46,963 nt of DNA from Ruminococcus sp. (GTDB lineage Bacteria; Bacillota; Clostridia; Oscillospirales; Ruminococcaceae). Position numbers and translations under genes: made by a program. The DNA lies in assembly GCF_016287535.1 (NCBI RefSeq), contig NZ_JAEFAJ010000024.1, positions 1 to 46,963 on the forward strand. The letters run 5' to 3'. Shown in pieces: positions 15,838 to 23,181 of the stretch; positions within the stretch are counted from its first letter, which is position 1, and every line of letters begins with the position of its first letter. Below the pieces are notes generated by a model. That model had not been told where the DNA came from, did no database searches, and saw only the letters and a list, made by a program, of their open reading frames with translations.

Positions 15838-16719
15838 TCAATTTATTTCCAGCGCCCTTGCCGTCAGACCCACGGCAACTCCCTGAGTGCCTGTTCCCAC
15901 ATGGGAAGCGATACTGCACGCAAGAGGACGGTATGTCACCTTATATCCGCTGAACTCCGACTTTACTATGCCAACCCAGCGCTCTATCTCCTCCTCGGTC
16001 TCCATAGTGCCTGCAGCGCCTATGCTCAGGTGCTCCCTGGGGACATCTGCGTACTTGCTCTCGATATCCCTGCGGACTGCCTCCAGCATTTTATCCTCTG
16101 CAGCGGACATTCCTCTTGCCTTGGCATAAGCGTCCAGCTTGCCACCCTGTATCTTTAGTATAGGCTTGAGATTGAGGACAGTCGCTATCGCCGCACCGGC
16201 AGCTGTGATACGTCCCGTTTTGGTTATGCGTTTAAGACTTTGCAGCGTGATATATATATCGTTCTGATAAGCGTTCTTTTCCAGAGAATCTTTTATATTG
16301 GCAGCGCTCATGCCGCTGTCGGCGCAGAACTTCGCGTCGTATACCGAATCAAGCAGAGTTATCGAGATACGGTGATTGTCAACTACGAAAACCTTCCCGT
16401 CGTAATCTATGGAGAGAGCCTTTGCAGTATCGCAGGAACCGCTCAGACCGCTTGACATCGGGATATATACAAGCTCATCGTAACCGTCTGCGAGTATCCT
16501 GTCCCACATTTCGGTAAGAGCTCCGGGAGACGGCTGCGAGGAAACTATATCCTTGTTTTCTTTGAGAGCCTTATAGAGAGCTCTGTGGGTCAGGTCTATT
16601 TCTTCTGTGAAGTCCTTGCCGTCTATAATTACAGGCATAGGCAGCACATATATACCGTGGCTCCTGCCCTCCTCCAAAGTAATACCACTGTTTGTATCAG
16701 TCATTACTGCTGTTTTCAT
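15838..16719 (-). CDS. DegV family fatty-acid-binding protein
   Basis: A 293-residue DegV protein. DegV (FakB-like) proteins bind a fatty acid in a two-domain cleft and can present it to the FakA kinase for phospholipid synthesis. Motifs are AVMTDTNSGI at the N-terminus, SSQPSPGALTEM near 60, YIPMSSGLSGSCDTA near 85-100 and the C-terminal ASHVGTGTQGVAVG with the conserved H-GTG pattern. Length is typical. No fakA gene is in the window. It has its own promoter (16788-16816) and shares the terminator at 15803-15827. Confidence 0.92.
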   Translation of the reverse strand: MKTAVMTDTNSGITLEEGRSHGIYVLPMPVIIDGKDFTEEIDLTHRALYKALKENKDIVSSQPSPGALTEMWDRILADGYDELVYIPMSSGLSGSCDTAKALSIDYDGKVFVVDNHRISITLLDSVYDAKFCADSGMSAANIKDSLEKNAYQNDIYITLQSLKRITKTGRITAAGAAIATVLNLKPILKIQGGKLDAYAKARGMSAAEDKMLEAVRRDIESKYADVPREHLSIGAAGTMETEEEIERWVGIVKSEFSGYKVTYRPLACSIASHVGTGTQGVAVGLTARALEIN

Positions 16720-16745
16720 ACAATTCCTCGTTTCAGATCAGCTTT

Positions 16746-16769
16746 GGATCTCCGTGAATAGCGGAGTCC
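16746..16769 (-). other. Hairpin in the degV 5' leader
   Basis: GGATCTCCG pairs with CGGAGTCC (one bulge) around a 7-base loop, between the degV promoter and start codon. It has no T-run and may affect mRNA stability. Confidence 0.4.
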
Positions 16770-16787
16770 TCTTCCCCTAATATGGTG

Positions 16788-16816
16788 ATTATACCATTTT
16801 AAGGCGTTTTTGTCAA
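16788..16816 (-). promoter_or_regulatory. Promoter of degV
   Basis: TTGACA (16816-16811) and TATAAT (16793-16788) with a 17-base spacer on the minus strand. Confidence 0.85.
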
Positions 16817-16837
16817 TAGACAGCCATTTTTGAAAAT

Positions 16838-16873
16838 AAAAACAGCTCCGTGAAAGCTTTTTCCGCGGAGCTG
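16838..16873 (-). terminator. Terminator of the zinc-associated operon
   Basis: On the minus strand CAGCTCCG pairs with CGGAGCTG around a 15-base loop and is followed by TTTTTATTTTC. It lies about 44 bases past the stop of the last gene. Confidence 0.8.
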
Positions 16874-16916
16874 ATGTTGTATTTTTACTATAATTTTTAT
16901 AGTATTTAAGATTGTT

Positions 16917-17441
16917 TTACCATGAAAGCTGTCCGACATCCATTTTCGCATTCGTCAGCTGTGCATATCTGTTCTCGCCTTCATTATAATAATTGAATTT
17001 TCCAGTAACTGTGATCTCAGCGTTCTGTGCCGGGTAATCCTTGGGATAGGTGTAGTCCCCGTCGAGAACGAATTCCAGCCCCTGTGCGCAGCAGGCTGTA
17101 GCGTCCTTGATGACTACCGAAAAGTATTCGTTTCCAGTCTTATCGTCCTTGAAGTAGTCGAAAGTACCGTTTGCTTTGACCGTCTTTCCCACATACTGAT
17201 CGGGATTAACGAACATATCGTTTACCTGAGCGTACACCATGGAAGAGCTGAGCTGTGTGAGGTCAATATCATATTCTCCGCTGCTGCTGTTGAAGGCTTC
17301 ATCTTTGGGCTTTATGCCGCCCACAGGTGTATCTCCGGAGGACTGATATGACGGCTCACTGCTGGAAGCGGTTGTGCCGTTGCAGGAATAAAAGCAGAGT
17401 GGGAGTGCCATTAATGCGATAAATGTTTTGATAGATTTCAT
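16917..17441 (-). CDS. Lipoprotein with OB-fold-like domain
   Basis: A 174-residue predicted lipoprotein: lipobox ending at Cys20 (CFYSCN), a Ser-rich spacer to about residue 60, then a beta-rich domain. The segment YVGKTVKANGTFDYFKDD and the later ITVTGKFNYYNEGENRYAQLTNA look like OB-fold strands as in tRNA_anti-like domains. A Cys pair (ATACCAQGLEF, about 120) could bind metal. It lies 16 bp after the ZnuA-like gene, in the same operon, so a periplasm-side role in zinc handling is likely but unproven. No established function is known to me. Confidence 0.75.
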   Translation of the reverse strand: MKSIKTFIALMALPLCFYSCNGTTASSSEPSYQSSGDTPVGGIKPKDEAFNSSSGEYDIDLTQLSSSMVYAQVNDMFVNPDQYVGKTVKANGTFDYFKDDKTGNEYFSVVIKDATACCAQGLEFVLDGDYTYPKDYPAQNAEITVTGKFNYYNEGENRYAQLTNAKMDVGQLSW

Positions 17442-17457
17442 AGTGATTCACGACCTT

Positions 17458-18495
17458 TTATTTAAAATACTCCGCAAGAACGTCGTAGTTCTGCTCCATA
17501 AGAGAAAGGTAAGAAACACCGTTTCCGGCGTCCGCTGATGTTACAGACTGTATCGAATTGAGTTCTGCAATACCGCAGTCCTTTTTCTTTGAATTGGTGA
17601 TTATTGCTTCTGCAATTGACTTGTCGGAATTCTCGATGGTAAATATAGTATCGCAGTCCAGTTCGCTGAGCTTTTCCGCGAGGAAGCTGATAGTCTTGAA
17701 GCTTGCTTCGCTTTCAGCAGAGCAGCCGACAAACGCTGCATAGTAATCTATACTGTAGTCGTCAACGAAATAACGGAAGGGGAAACGGTCTCCGAATATA
17801 AGTGTCTTATTCTTTGCAGAACCTGCAAGAGAAGCGAATTTTGCGTCGAGCTCGTCAAGCTTTGCTGAATAAGCAGCAAGGTTGATGCTGTAATCGGCAG
17901 CATTATCCGGATCAGCTTTTGCGATGGCTTTGGCGATATCGCCGCATATGATCTTTGCGTTTTTCAGCGAGAGCCATACGTGTTCGTCGTACTCCGGTCC
18001 TTCTTCGTCATGGTCGTCGTCGTCGTGTTCATCTTCCTCCTCGGCTTCCATGCCCTCCTTGATCTCTTCTTCCTTTGCGGAATCGCCGAGAAGATCCATA
18101 AGGCAGAGAGTCTGCATATCCTTGTTTACGGTCTCGTTGAGAATATCGCTGACCCATTTGTCGGACTCTCCTCCAACATGGATAAACAGGTCGCAGGTAG
18201 ATATTTTCAGTATGTCGTCTGCTGTGGGCTGGAAGTTATGGAGATCAGTGCCGCTGTTGAGGAGATATGTTATCTCGGCGTCATTGGCGTGACTTCCCAT
18301 TATTTCTTTTACCCAGTCATATTCCGGGAATATGGTGCATACGATACTCAGCTTTTCAGACTTGCCGTTCGTTTCGTAATTTTTCTCTTCCCTGGTGGCA
18401 GGCTGACTGCTGCCTGTATCTGCAGAGCTGCAGCCTGCAAGACTCATGGTTCCTAAAACAAGGCTGAGCGCTGTGACAATGATTTTTCTGAACAT
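17458..18495 (-). CDS. Zinc-type ABC transporter substrate-binding lipoprotein
   Basis: A 345-residue cluster A-I (ZnuA/AdcA-like) binding protein, probably for Zn2+. The lipobox ends at Cys22 (LAGC). Candidate ligands are His86 (TDLHNFQPTADD) and His172 (DEHVWLS). A flexible Asp/Glu/His loop at about 149-171 is typical of zinc members. The usual third histidine is replaced in the stretch FGDRFPFRYFVDDY, where Asp236 may serve. The start at 18495 is chosen for the GGAGG upstream; the frame runs 24 codons further. No permease or ATPase gene is adjacent, which is unusual. Confidence 0.9.
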   Translation of the reverse strand: MFRKIIVTALSLVLGTMSLAGCSSADTGSSQPATREEKNYETNGKSEKLSIVCTIFPEYDWVKEIMGSHANDAEITYLLNSGTDLHNFQPTADDILKISTCDLFIHVGGESDKWVSDILNETVNKDMQTLCLMDLLGDSAKEEEIKEGMEAEEEDEHDDDDHDEEGPEYDEHVWLSLKNAKIICGDIAKAIAKADPDNAADYSINLAAYSAKLDELDAKFASLAGSAKNKTLIFGDRFPFRYFVDDYSIDYYAAFVGCSAESEASFKTISFLAEKLSELDCDTIFTIENSDKSIAEAIITNSKKKDCGIAELNSIQSVTSADAGNGVSYLSLMEQNYDVLAEYFK

Positions 18496-18515
18496 AAATA
18501 AAAACCTCCGGTTAG

Positions 18516-18581
18516 TAATGATAACGCATTGCAGCATGGTATATGAGCATACGCTCCTGTGCTGCACTATATAATGATAAC
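18516..18581 (-). promoter_or_regulatory. Duplicated TAATGATAAC motif and hairpin
   Basis: The 10-mer TAATGATAAC occurs at 18516-18525 and again at 18572-18581, 56 bp apart, in the 96-bp gap between the small membrane protein and the ZnuA-like gene. TAATGATAA resembles a Fur/Zur half-site. Between them TGCAGCA/TGCTGCA (outer) and GTAT/ATAC (inner) can form a hairpin. Separate metal control of the znuA-like gene is plausible but inferred. Confidence 0.5.
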
Positions 18582-18591
18582 AGAGGATGAT

Positions 18592-18891
18592 TCAGTTAAG
18601 AAGCTCCACTTTCATGGATATGAGAGTATTGGCTGTATCGGCTCCCTTTGCGGCTGATACCGCAGTGTATACGGTAAAAACAGCAGCTGCGGTGCATACG
18701 GCGGAATAACCGGGTATAAAGTAGGTACGCAGATTATTGCTGCACTGAGCGAGCTCGGCACATATCTCACATCCGCTTCCCTGACATTTATGGGAAGCAT
18801 GGTCTATGATAAAGACAGCGGAACAGAATAGTACCGATACAAAAACAAATACTGCCGCAGCAGCCGCTATTCGGTTTTTTAAATTTTTCAT
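18592..18891 (-). CDS. Small Cys-rich membrane protein of the zinc operon
   Basis: A 99-residue protein with two hydrophobic segments (about 7-30 and 58-80). Between them is a short motif with His34, Cys36, Cys41, Cys44 and Cys50 (HKCQGSGCEICAELAQC) that looks able to bind a metal. I recall similar small proteins beside zinc transport genes in Clostridia, without a defined role. The start at 18891 is chosen for AAAGGAGC upstream; the frame is open 14 codons earlier across the operator. First gene of the operon, controlled by the promoter and Fur-like box at 18913-18965. Confidence 0.7.
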   Translation of the reverse strand: MKNLKNRIAAAAAVFVFVSVLFCSAVFIIDHASHKCQGSGCEICAELAQCSNNLRTYFIPGYSAVCTAAAVFTVYTAVSAAKGADTANTLISMKVELLN

Positions 18892-18912
18892 TCTGTACGC
18901 TCCTTTTAATTT

Positions 18913-18931
18913 GAGAATGAATTTCATTTTC
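18913..18931. promoter_or_regulatory. Fur/Zur-like operator
   Basis: The 19-mer GAGAATGAATTTCATTTTC matches the Fur-family consensus GATAATGATAATCATTATC at 14 of 19 positions and is nearly palindromic. It lies immediately downstream of the -10 element, where a bound repressor would block transcription. With a zinc-type binding protein downstream, Zur is the likely regulator. Confidence 0.6.
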
Positions 18932-18937
18932 ATCCTT

Positions 18938-18965
18938 ATTATACCATATTTTCAGAGCTTGTCAA
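18938..18965 (-). promoter_or_regulatory. Promoter of the zinc-associated operon
   Basis: TTGACA (18965-18960) and TATAAT (18943-18938) with a 16-base spacer on the minus strand; the start codon is about 47 bases downstream. Confidence 0.8.
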
Positions 18966-19003
18966 GGCGGACAGGGATTTTTTCACTGCATTTTCATAAA
19001 GGG

Positions 19004-19034
19004 ATATAAAAGTGACTGCCATAGGCAGCCACTT
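19004..19034 (-). terminator. Terminator of the alpha/beta hydrolase gene
   Basis: On the minus strand an 11-bp stem (AAGTGGCTGCC/GGCAGTCACTT, one G-U pair, 3-base loop) is followed by TTATAT. It lies 36 bases past the stop codon. Confidence 0.75.
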
Positions 19035-19070
19035 GAATGTCAGATGTTTTGTTTTTTAATGAGGCGCTGT

Positions 19071-20129
19071 TTAAGCAGCCTTTTCAAAAAAGCTGTTTAT
19101 CAGCGAGATGACTTCCGGATTGAAGCCGTTATAGAGCTCGCCGTCTATGGACTTATAGAACTTTACTCTCTCATCGTACGGAACATCATTGTTGTATTTA
19201 GCGTTGAGCTCGTCCTGCAGGGGGATAAGGGTGTTTTCCTTGTATTCGGTATATTCCGTTGTATTGAAATAGGAATTGTGACCGTTTCTTTTTTCCTCGG
19301 AAAAGGTATAGAACTCAGCCTTGGGATTCGTTATCCTGTCCCTTTGGGCAATTATCGAGGCGCCGTTATATTTTATCACATCGTCATTATCACCGTGTAT
19401 CACAAGTACAGGTATACCTGATTTGTTTATGCCGTCAACTGCCGACCATGATGAATTTTTGCCGAATGTCACCTTATTGTAGGTCCATACCAGCGGATAC
19501 AGAAGCTTTGCAGCCATTCCGTATGAGCCGTCGCAGTTTTCAGCAAGCTCCGCAAAGGGCGTATTGTAGCCTGACATTGAGATACACGCCTTGATGTCGT
19601 GATCGAAATTGAGTACAGCCGCGGCAGCATAGCCTCCCCAGCTGTGTCCGAGGACGTATTTGTCCATATCCTTTGTGCGGCTGTCACTCTCCGTGAAACT
19701 AAGGGCTTTGTCAAGGTCTATCAGCGACTGTGCAAGACCTTTTGTGCCCTCGCCATCGCTGTAGCCGCTTCCGGTGCAGTCATAAGCGAAAACGCTCCAG
19801 TCAAGGTCAACGAGACGTGTTATCAGCCCAAGATAGAACTCATGTCCGCTGCCTATACCGTGAGCGAAGACGATAAGTCCTTTTTTGCCGCCCATGCCGT
19901 AAAGGAAGCCCTTCAGTGTGTTGTCACCGGATCTGAAGCTGACTTCTTCACGGGGATAATCGTTTTCGTAGTGGTCGTAGAACCATGTGGCTGTCAGGTT
20001 TTTGTCAGGATATTCGCCGCGCCCGAAGTTCTTTTTCATTTCATTTGCGGTGATGATATACCCTATTATAAAGGAAACTATCAGGAATATCGCAAGTATG
20101 AGCGCAGTTCTTTTCAGTGCCTTTTTCAT
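19071..20129 (-). CDS. Membrane-anchored alpha/beta hydrolase
   Basis: A 352-residue serine hydrolase. Residues 8-27 form one hydrophobic helix, so it is probably anchored with the catalytic domain outside. The fold is clear: oxyanion FAHGIGSG (88-95), nucleophile Ser163 in GHSWGG, acid Asp249 in HGDNDD and His284 in NGHNSY. It belongs to the dienelactone-hydrolase/monoacylglycerol-lipase-like group; substrate unknown. It lies about 84 bp after the SufD-like gene on the same strand, separated by a long palindrome (20152-20186), so a shared transcript is uncertain. Confidence 0.85.
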   Translation of the reverse strand: MKKALKRTALILAIFLIVSFIIGYIITANEMKKNFGRGEYPDKNLTATWFYDHYENDYPREEVSFRSGDNTLKGFLYGMGGKKGLIVFAHGIGSGHEFYLGLITRLVDLDWSVFAYDCTGSGYSDGEGTKGLAQSLIDLDKALSFTESDSRTKDMDKYVLGHSWGGYAAAAVLNFDHDIKACISMSGYNTPFAELAENCDGSYGMAAKLLYPLVWTYNKVTFGKNSSWSAVDGINKSGIPVLVIHGDNDDVIKYNGASIIAQRDRITNPKAEFYTFSEEKRNGHNSYFNTTEYTEYKENTLIPLQDELNAKYNNDVPYDERVKFYKSIDGELYNGFNPEVISLINSFFEKAA

Positions 20130-20151
20130 AAGCTTCCCCCATGCTCTAAAC

Positions 20152-20186
20152 TAAATCATAATTTTGCTCCGCAAAATTATGATTTA
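20152..20186. repeat. Perfect 16-bp inverted repeat, 3-base loop
   Basis: TAAATCATAATTTTGC and its exact reverse complement flank TCC. It lacks a T-run in either direction and is AT-rich. It lies between the SufD-like gene and the alpha/beta hydrolase gene. It could be a processing or attenuating hairpin or a copy of a dispersed palindrome family; only one copy was noticed in the window. Confidence 0.7.
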
Positions 20187-20213
20187 TATTAGCAGCAATA
20201 CAGCACAGCAGCC

Positions 20214-21140
20214 TCACTTTAGGAAGCCGTTTATTATCTGCTCTTCAGCCTCAGCCTCGGTAAGTCCGAGGGTCATGAGCTTTATGAGCTGTTCGCCTGC
20301 GATCTTGCCGATAGCAGCCTCGTGAACGAGAGCTGCGTCGATACTGTTCGCTTCAAGAGAGGGAACAGCAAGTATCCTTCCGTTATCCATTATTATGGAG
20401 TCACATTCGGTATGTCCGCTGCAGGCGGCGTTTCCGATGATGCAGAGGTCAAGCTTCTGATAAGAGTCGTCACGCGCAACAGAACGTGAGACAACGTCAG
20501 CGCTTGAACCGTCACCCTTCAGGTCTACCTTGTATATGCTTCCTGCCTGCTGAACACCGTGGGTCATGAGCCTTTCGCGGACTATGAGCTTGGCGTTTTC
20601 TTTAAGCTCTGCGATAGTTGTCCTCTCAGTGGAGTCAACTCCCTTTATCTGCACCATTTCCATTTCCATGGTGCTTCCGTCCTCCATGTAGACCTCTGTA
20701 ACGGGGTTGAGTATACGTTTTCCGCTTCCGTCGCCTGAGCCGTAGTGCTTTTCAACATATTTTACACGGGAGTTCTTTCCTATATAGAATCGGTGTATAC
20801 CGTCGTGCTCGGAATCCTGAGAGCCGCAGTTTTCGATACCGCAGCCTGCGACTATGAGGACGTCGCAGTTTTCGCCAATGTAGAAATCGTTGTATACGTT
20901 CTCCTTTATACCGCTCTGACTGAGGACAACGGGGATATGCACGCTTTCATTCCTTGTGCCGTCCTTTATGCGGATATCAATACCGCTGACGTCTGTTTTT
21001 GACTGTATATCTATATTTGCAGTGGTGTTCCTGCTGATAGCCTGACCGTTTGCGCGGAGATTATAGGCTCCCTCCGGGATACCGTGGAGATCGGCTACCT
21101 CCTGAAAAAGTCTTTTCTGAACTGCGTCCATCTGAACCAT
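20214..21140 (-). CDS. SufB/SufD family iron-sulfur scaffold protein
   Basis: A 308-residue protein of the SufB/SufD family, shorter than classical SufB (about 470) and SufD (about 420). It retains the beta-helix core and the C-terminal SGHTECDSIIMDNGRILAVPSLEANSIDAALVHEAAIGKI block, with the Cys corresponding to the scaffold cysteine and the family-typical HEAAIG. Another Cys pair occurs in AGCGIENCGSQ. With the SufC-like ATPase 13 bp upstream and no second SufB/D, SufS or SufU gene nearby, it fits the minimal two-component SUF-like system of anaerobes, where one protein acts as a homodimeric scaffold. Confidence 0.85.
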   Translation of the reverse strand: MVQMDAVQKRLFQEVADLHGIPEGAYNLRANGQAISRNTTANIDIQSKTDVSGIDIRIKDGTRNESVHIPVVLSQSGIKENVYNDFYIGENCDVLIVAGCGIENCGSQDSEHDGIHRFYIGKNSRVKYVEKHYGSGDGSGKRILNPVTEVYMEDGSTMEMEMVQIKGVDSTERTTIAELKENAKLIVRERLMTHGVQQAGSIYKVDLKGDGSSADVVSRSVARDDSYQKLDLCIIGNAACSGHTECDSIIMDNGRILAVPSLEANSIDAALVHEAAIGKIAGEQLIKLMTLGLTEAEAEEQIINGFLK

Positions 21141-21153
21141 ATCTGCCGCCTCC

Positions 21154-21882
21154 TTACTGTATTTTGCTGCATACGTTCACAGCATTTTCCGTACCTGTTA
21201 TTTCAGGAAGTATAATATCCTTATCGCCCTGCTTTACTATCTTTCCGTCGGCGATGACTACTATCTCGTCTGCGATATTGAGTATGCGCTCCTGATGAGA
21301 TATAACGATTATTGATCTGCCTCTGCGGTCTTTGCGCATATTCTCAAATATACGGATAAGGTTGCTGAAGCTCCACAGGTCTATGCCTGCCTCCGGCTCG
21401 TCGAAAAGAGCAAGCTTCACATCACGGGCAAGTACCGTGGCTATCTCTATACGCTTCAGCTCTCCGCCCGAAAGTGAAGCGTTTATCTCACGGTCGATAT
21501 AATCCTTGGCGCAGAGACCTACTTCGGAGAGGTATTCGCAGGCTTCGGACACTGAAAGATTTTTGCCGGCTGCTATCCTGAGCAGGTCGATAACTGTCAT
21601 GCCCTTGAAGCGGACAGGCTGCTGAAATGCGAAGCCTATGCCCATTTTCGCGCGTTCGGTTATGCTTTTTTCTGTGATGTCCTCGCCGTCGAAGATTATC
21701 TGACCGGAATTGTTTTTTACTATACCTGCAACGACCTTGGCAAGTGTGGACTTTCCTCCGCCGTTGGGACCTGTGATGACCACGAATTTGTTATCGCCGA
21801 CTGTGAGGCTTATATCGCGGAGGATACCGACGTTTTTGCCGTCATTGTCCGCGTTGAAAACAATATTTTTAAGTTCGAGCAT
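21154..21882 (-). CDS. sufC: SufC-like ABC ATPase of iron-sulfur assembly
   Basis: A 242-residue cytoplasmic ABC ATPase. Walker A is GPNGGGKST near 38-46, the Q-loop is GFAFQQP, the signature is SLSGGELKRIEIA near 135-147 and Walker B is LALFDEPEAGID near 157-168, all closely SufC-like. It powers cluster assembly on the SufB/D protein encoded 13 bp downstream. AAAAGGAG precedes the ATG. The promoter lies at 21969-21997 and the leader contains a strong hairpin (21929-21960). No IscR gene is visible here. Confidence 0.9.
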   Translation of the reverse strand: MLELKNIVFNADNDGKNVGILRDISLTVGDNKFVVITGPNGGGKSTLAKVVAGIVKNNSGQIIFDGEDITEKSITERAKMGIGFAFQQPVRFKGMTVIDLLRIAAGKNLSVSEACEYLSEVGLCAKDYIDREINASLSGGELKRIEIATVLARDVKLALFDEPEAGIDLWSFSNLIRIFENMRKDRRGRSIIVISHQERILNIADEIVVIADGKIVKQGDKDIILPEITGTENAVNVCSKIQ

Positions 21883-21928
21883 TTTTTACTCCTTTTCACT
21901 TTACACTTTCGTTTCTGAGCTTTGTTCA

Positions 21929-21960
21929 TCTCAATAGCCTTCATGCGGAGGTTATTGAGA
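21929..21960 (-). other. Hairpin in the suf 5' leader
   Basis: On the minus-strand transcript TCTCAATA pairs with TATTGAGA and an inner CCT with AGG, leaving an 8-base loop (CCGCATGA). It begins near the predicted transcription start and lies 46 bases before the sufC start. It could mediate post-transcriptional control. Confidence 0.5.
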
Positions 21961-21968
21961 CCACACCA

Positions 21969-21997
21969 ATTATAACACGCAGTATGCCCGAAATCAA
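21969..21997 (-). promoter_or_regulatory. Promoter of the suf pair
   Basis: TTGATT (21997-21992) and TATAAT (21974-21969) with a 17-base spacer on the minus strand. Confidence 0.8.
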
Positions 21998-22117
21998 CAC
22001 GGACAGACTTTTTGTTGCACAGGAGAAACAATGTGAAAGAGGAGAAATAACGCAGAATAGCGTACATTGCGTTATCATACTAAAACACCTATTTTGCAGA
22101 CAGGAAAACTTCTTCTG

Positions 22118-22146
22118 TTGACATGAGCAGGAGTATAAGTTATAAT
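22118..22146 (+). promoter_or_regulatory. Promoter of the VOC-GNAT operon
   Basis: TTGACA (22118-22123) and TATAAT (22141-22146) with a 17-base spacer, giving a leader of under 20 bases before the ATG at 22172. Confidence 0.85.
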
Positions 22147-22171
22147 TTCATCATGGAAAGGAGCTGTGACC

Positions 22172-22555
22172 ATGAAAATTGAACATATAGCTATGTACGT
22201 CAGCGACCTCGAAGGCGCACGGGAATTTTTCCTCAGGTACTTCGGCGGCAGCTCAGACAGCGGCTATCATAATGAAAGGACCGGTTTCCGCTCCTATTTT
22301 ATCAGCTTTGACGACGGCTCACGTCTGGAGCTCATGAACCGTCCGGATATGGAGGATATGCGTAAATCTGCTGCAAGGACCGGATATGTGCATATCGCTT
22401 TCAGTCTCGGCAGTCCTGAAAAGGTCGGGGAGCTGACCGAAAGGCTGCGAAATGACGGCTATGAAGTAATAAGCGGTCCGAGGACTACGGGGGACGGCTA
22501 CTATGAGAGCTGCATTTCGGCTTTTGAGGGGAATATCATAGAACTTACGGTATGA
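22172..22555 (+). CDS. VOC family protein (glyoxalase-like)
   Basis: A 127-residue single-domain vicinal-oxygen-chelate protein. Two beta-alpha-beta-beta-beta repeats are visible, with metal-ligand candidates His5 (KIEHIAMYV), Glu in RLELMNRPD, His in VHIAFSLG and the C-terminal Glu in NIIELTV, the glyoxalase-I arrangement. Length matches single-domain lactoylglutathione-lyase-like proteins, but the substrate is uncertain. The ATG at 22172 is preferred over GTG at 22166 because AAAGGAG then stands 8 bases upstream. The GNAT gene follows after 9 bp. Confidence 0.87.
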   Translation: MKIEHIAMYVSDLEGAREFFLRYFGGSSDSGYHNERTGFRSYFISFDDGSRLELMNRPDMEDMRKSAARTGYVHIAFSLGSPEKVGELTERLRNDGYEVISGPRTTGDGYYESCISAFEGNIIELTV

Positions 22556-22564
22556 GGTGAAAAT

Positions 22565-23038
22565 ATGGGATATACGATAAGAGAAATGCACGCAGATGAA
22601 TACAGACTGCTCGAAGATTTTCTGTATGAAGCCATATTTATTCCGGAAGGGGCAGAGCCGCCGGCACGTGATATCATAAAACTGCCGGATCTTCAGGTAT
22701 ATATAAAGGATTTCGGTACATTGCCCTGTGATACCGCCTATGCAGCCTTTGTGGACGGAAGGGCTGTAGGTGCGGCGTGGGCAAGGATAATGCATGATTA
22801 CGGGCATATCGACGATGAAACTCCTTCACTGGCGGTCGCTCTGTATAAAGAGTATCGCGGGCAGGGGATAGGGACCGGGCTTATGTCGGCGTTGCTCAGC
22901 GGACTATGGGATAAGGGCTGCAGAAGAACTTCGCTTTCAGTTCAGAAAGCAAATTATGCCGTAAAAATGTACCGGAAACTCGGCTTTGTGACAGTTGATG
23001 AAAATGATGAGGAGTATATAATGCTGAAAGATCTGTAA
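22565..23038 (+). CDS. GNAT family N-acetyltransferase
   Basis: A 157-residue acetyltransferase of the GNAT superfamily. The acetyl-CoA-binding motif is EYRGQGIGTGLMSALL (about 97-112) and motif B is LSVQKANYAVKMYRKLGFV. The acceptor substrate cannot be predicted. Its ribosome site GAGGTG overlaps the VOC stop codon, so both are translated from one mRNA. No clear terminator follows before the new promoter at 23147. Confidence 0.9.
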   Translation: MGYTIREMHADEYRLLEDFLYEAIFIPEGAEPPARDIIKLPDLQVYIKDFGTLPCDTAYAAFVDGRAVGAAWARIMHDYGHIDDETPSLAVALYKEYRGQGIGTGLMSALLSGLWDKGCRRTSLSVQKANYAVKMYRKLGFVTVDENDEEYIMLKDL

Positions 23039-23146
23039 ACAGAGTGCAAGCTTACTTTTGCAACAAAAAGATTTCGGTATGAAATATGATTTTTGTGCAT
23101 AACCGCACTTTTTGCACAGCCGGACAGCTTTTTCGCAAAAAACATC

Positions 23147-23175
23147 TTGCTAAATCAAGTGTCTTAGAATATAAT
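23147..23175 (+). promoter_or_regulatory. Promoter of the orphan small RNA
   Basis: TTGCTA (23147-23152) and TATAAT (23170-23175) with a 17-base spacer. No reading frame with a ribosome site follows before the terminator at 23264-23290. Confidence 0.65.
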
Positions 23176-23181
23176 ATATTT

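Noticed and set aside
21810..22067. An 85-codon minus-strand frame overlapping the suf leader and sufC start
   Set aside because: It crosses the suf promoter and hairpin and overlaps sufC in another frame; no independent support.
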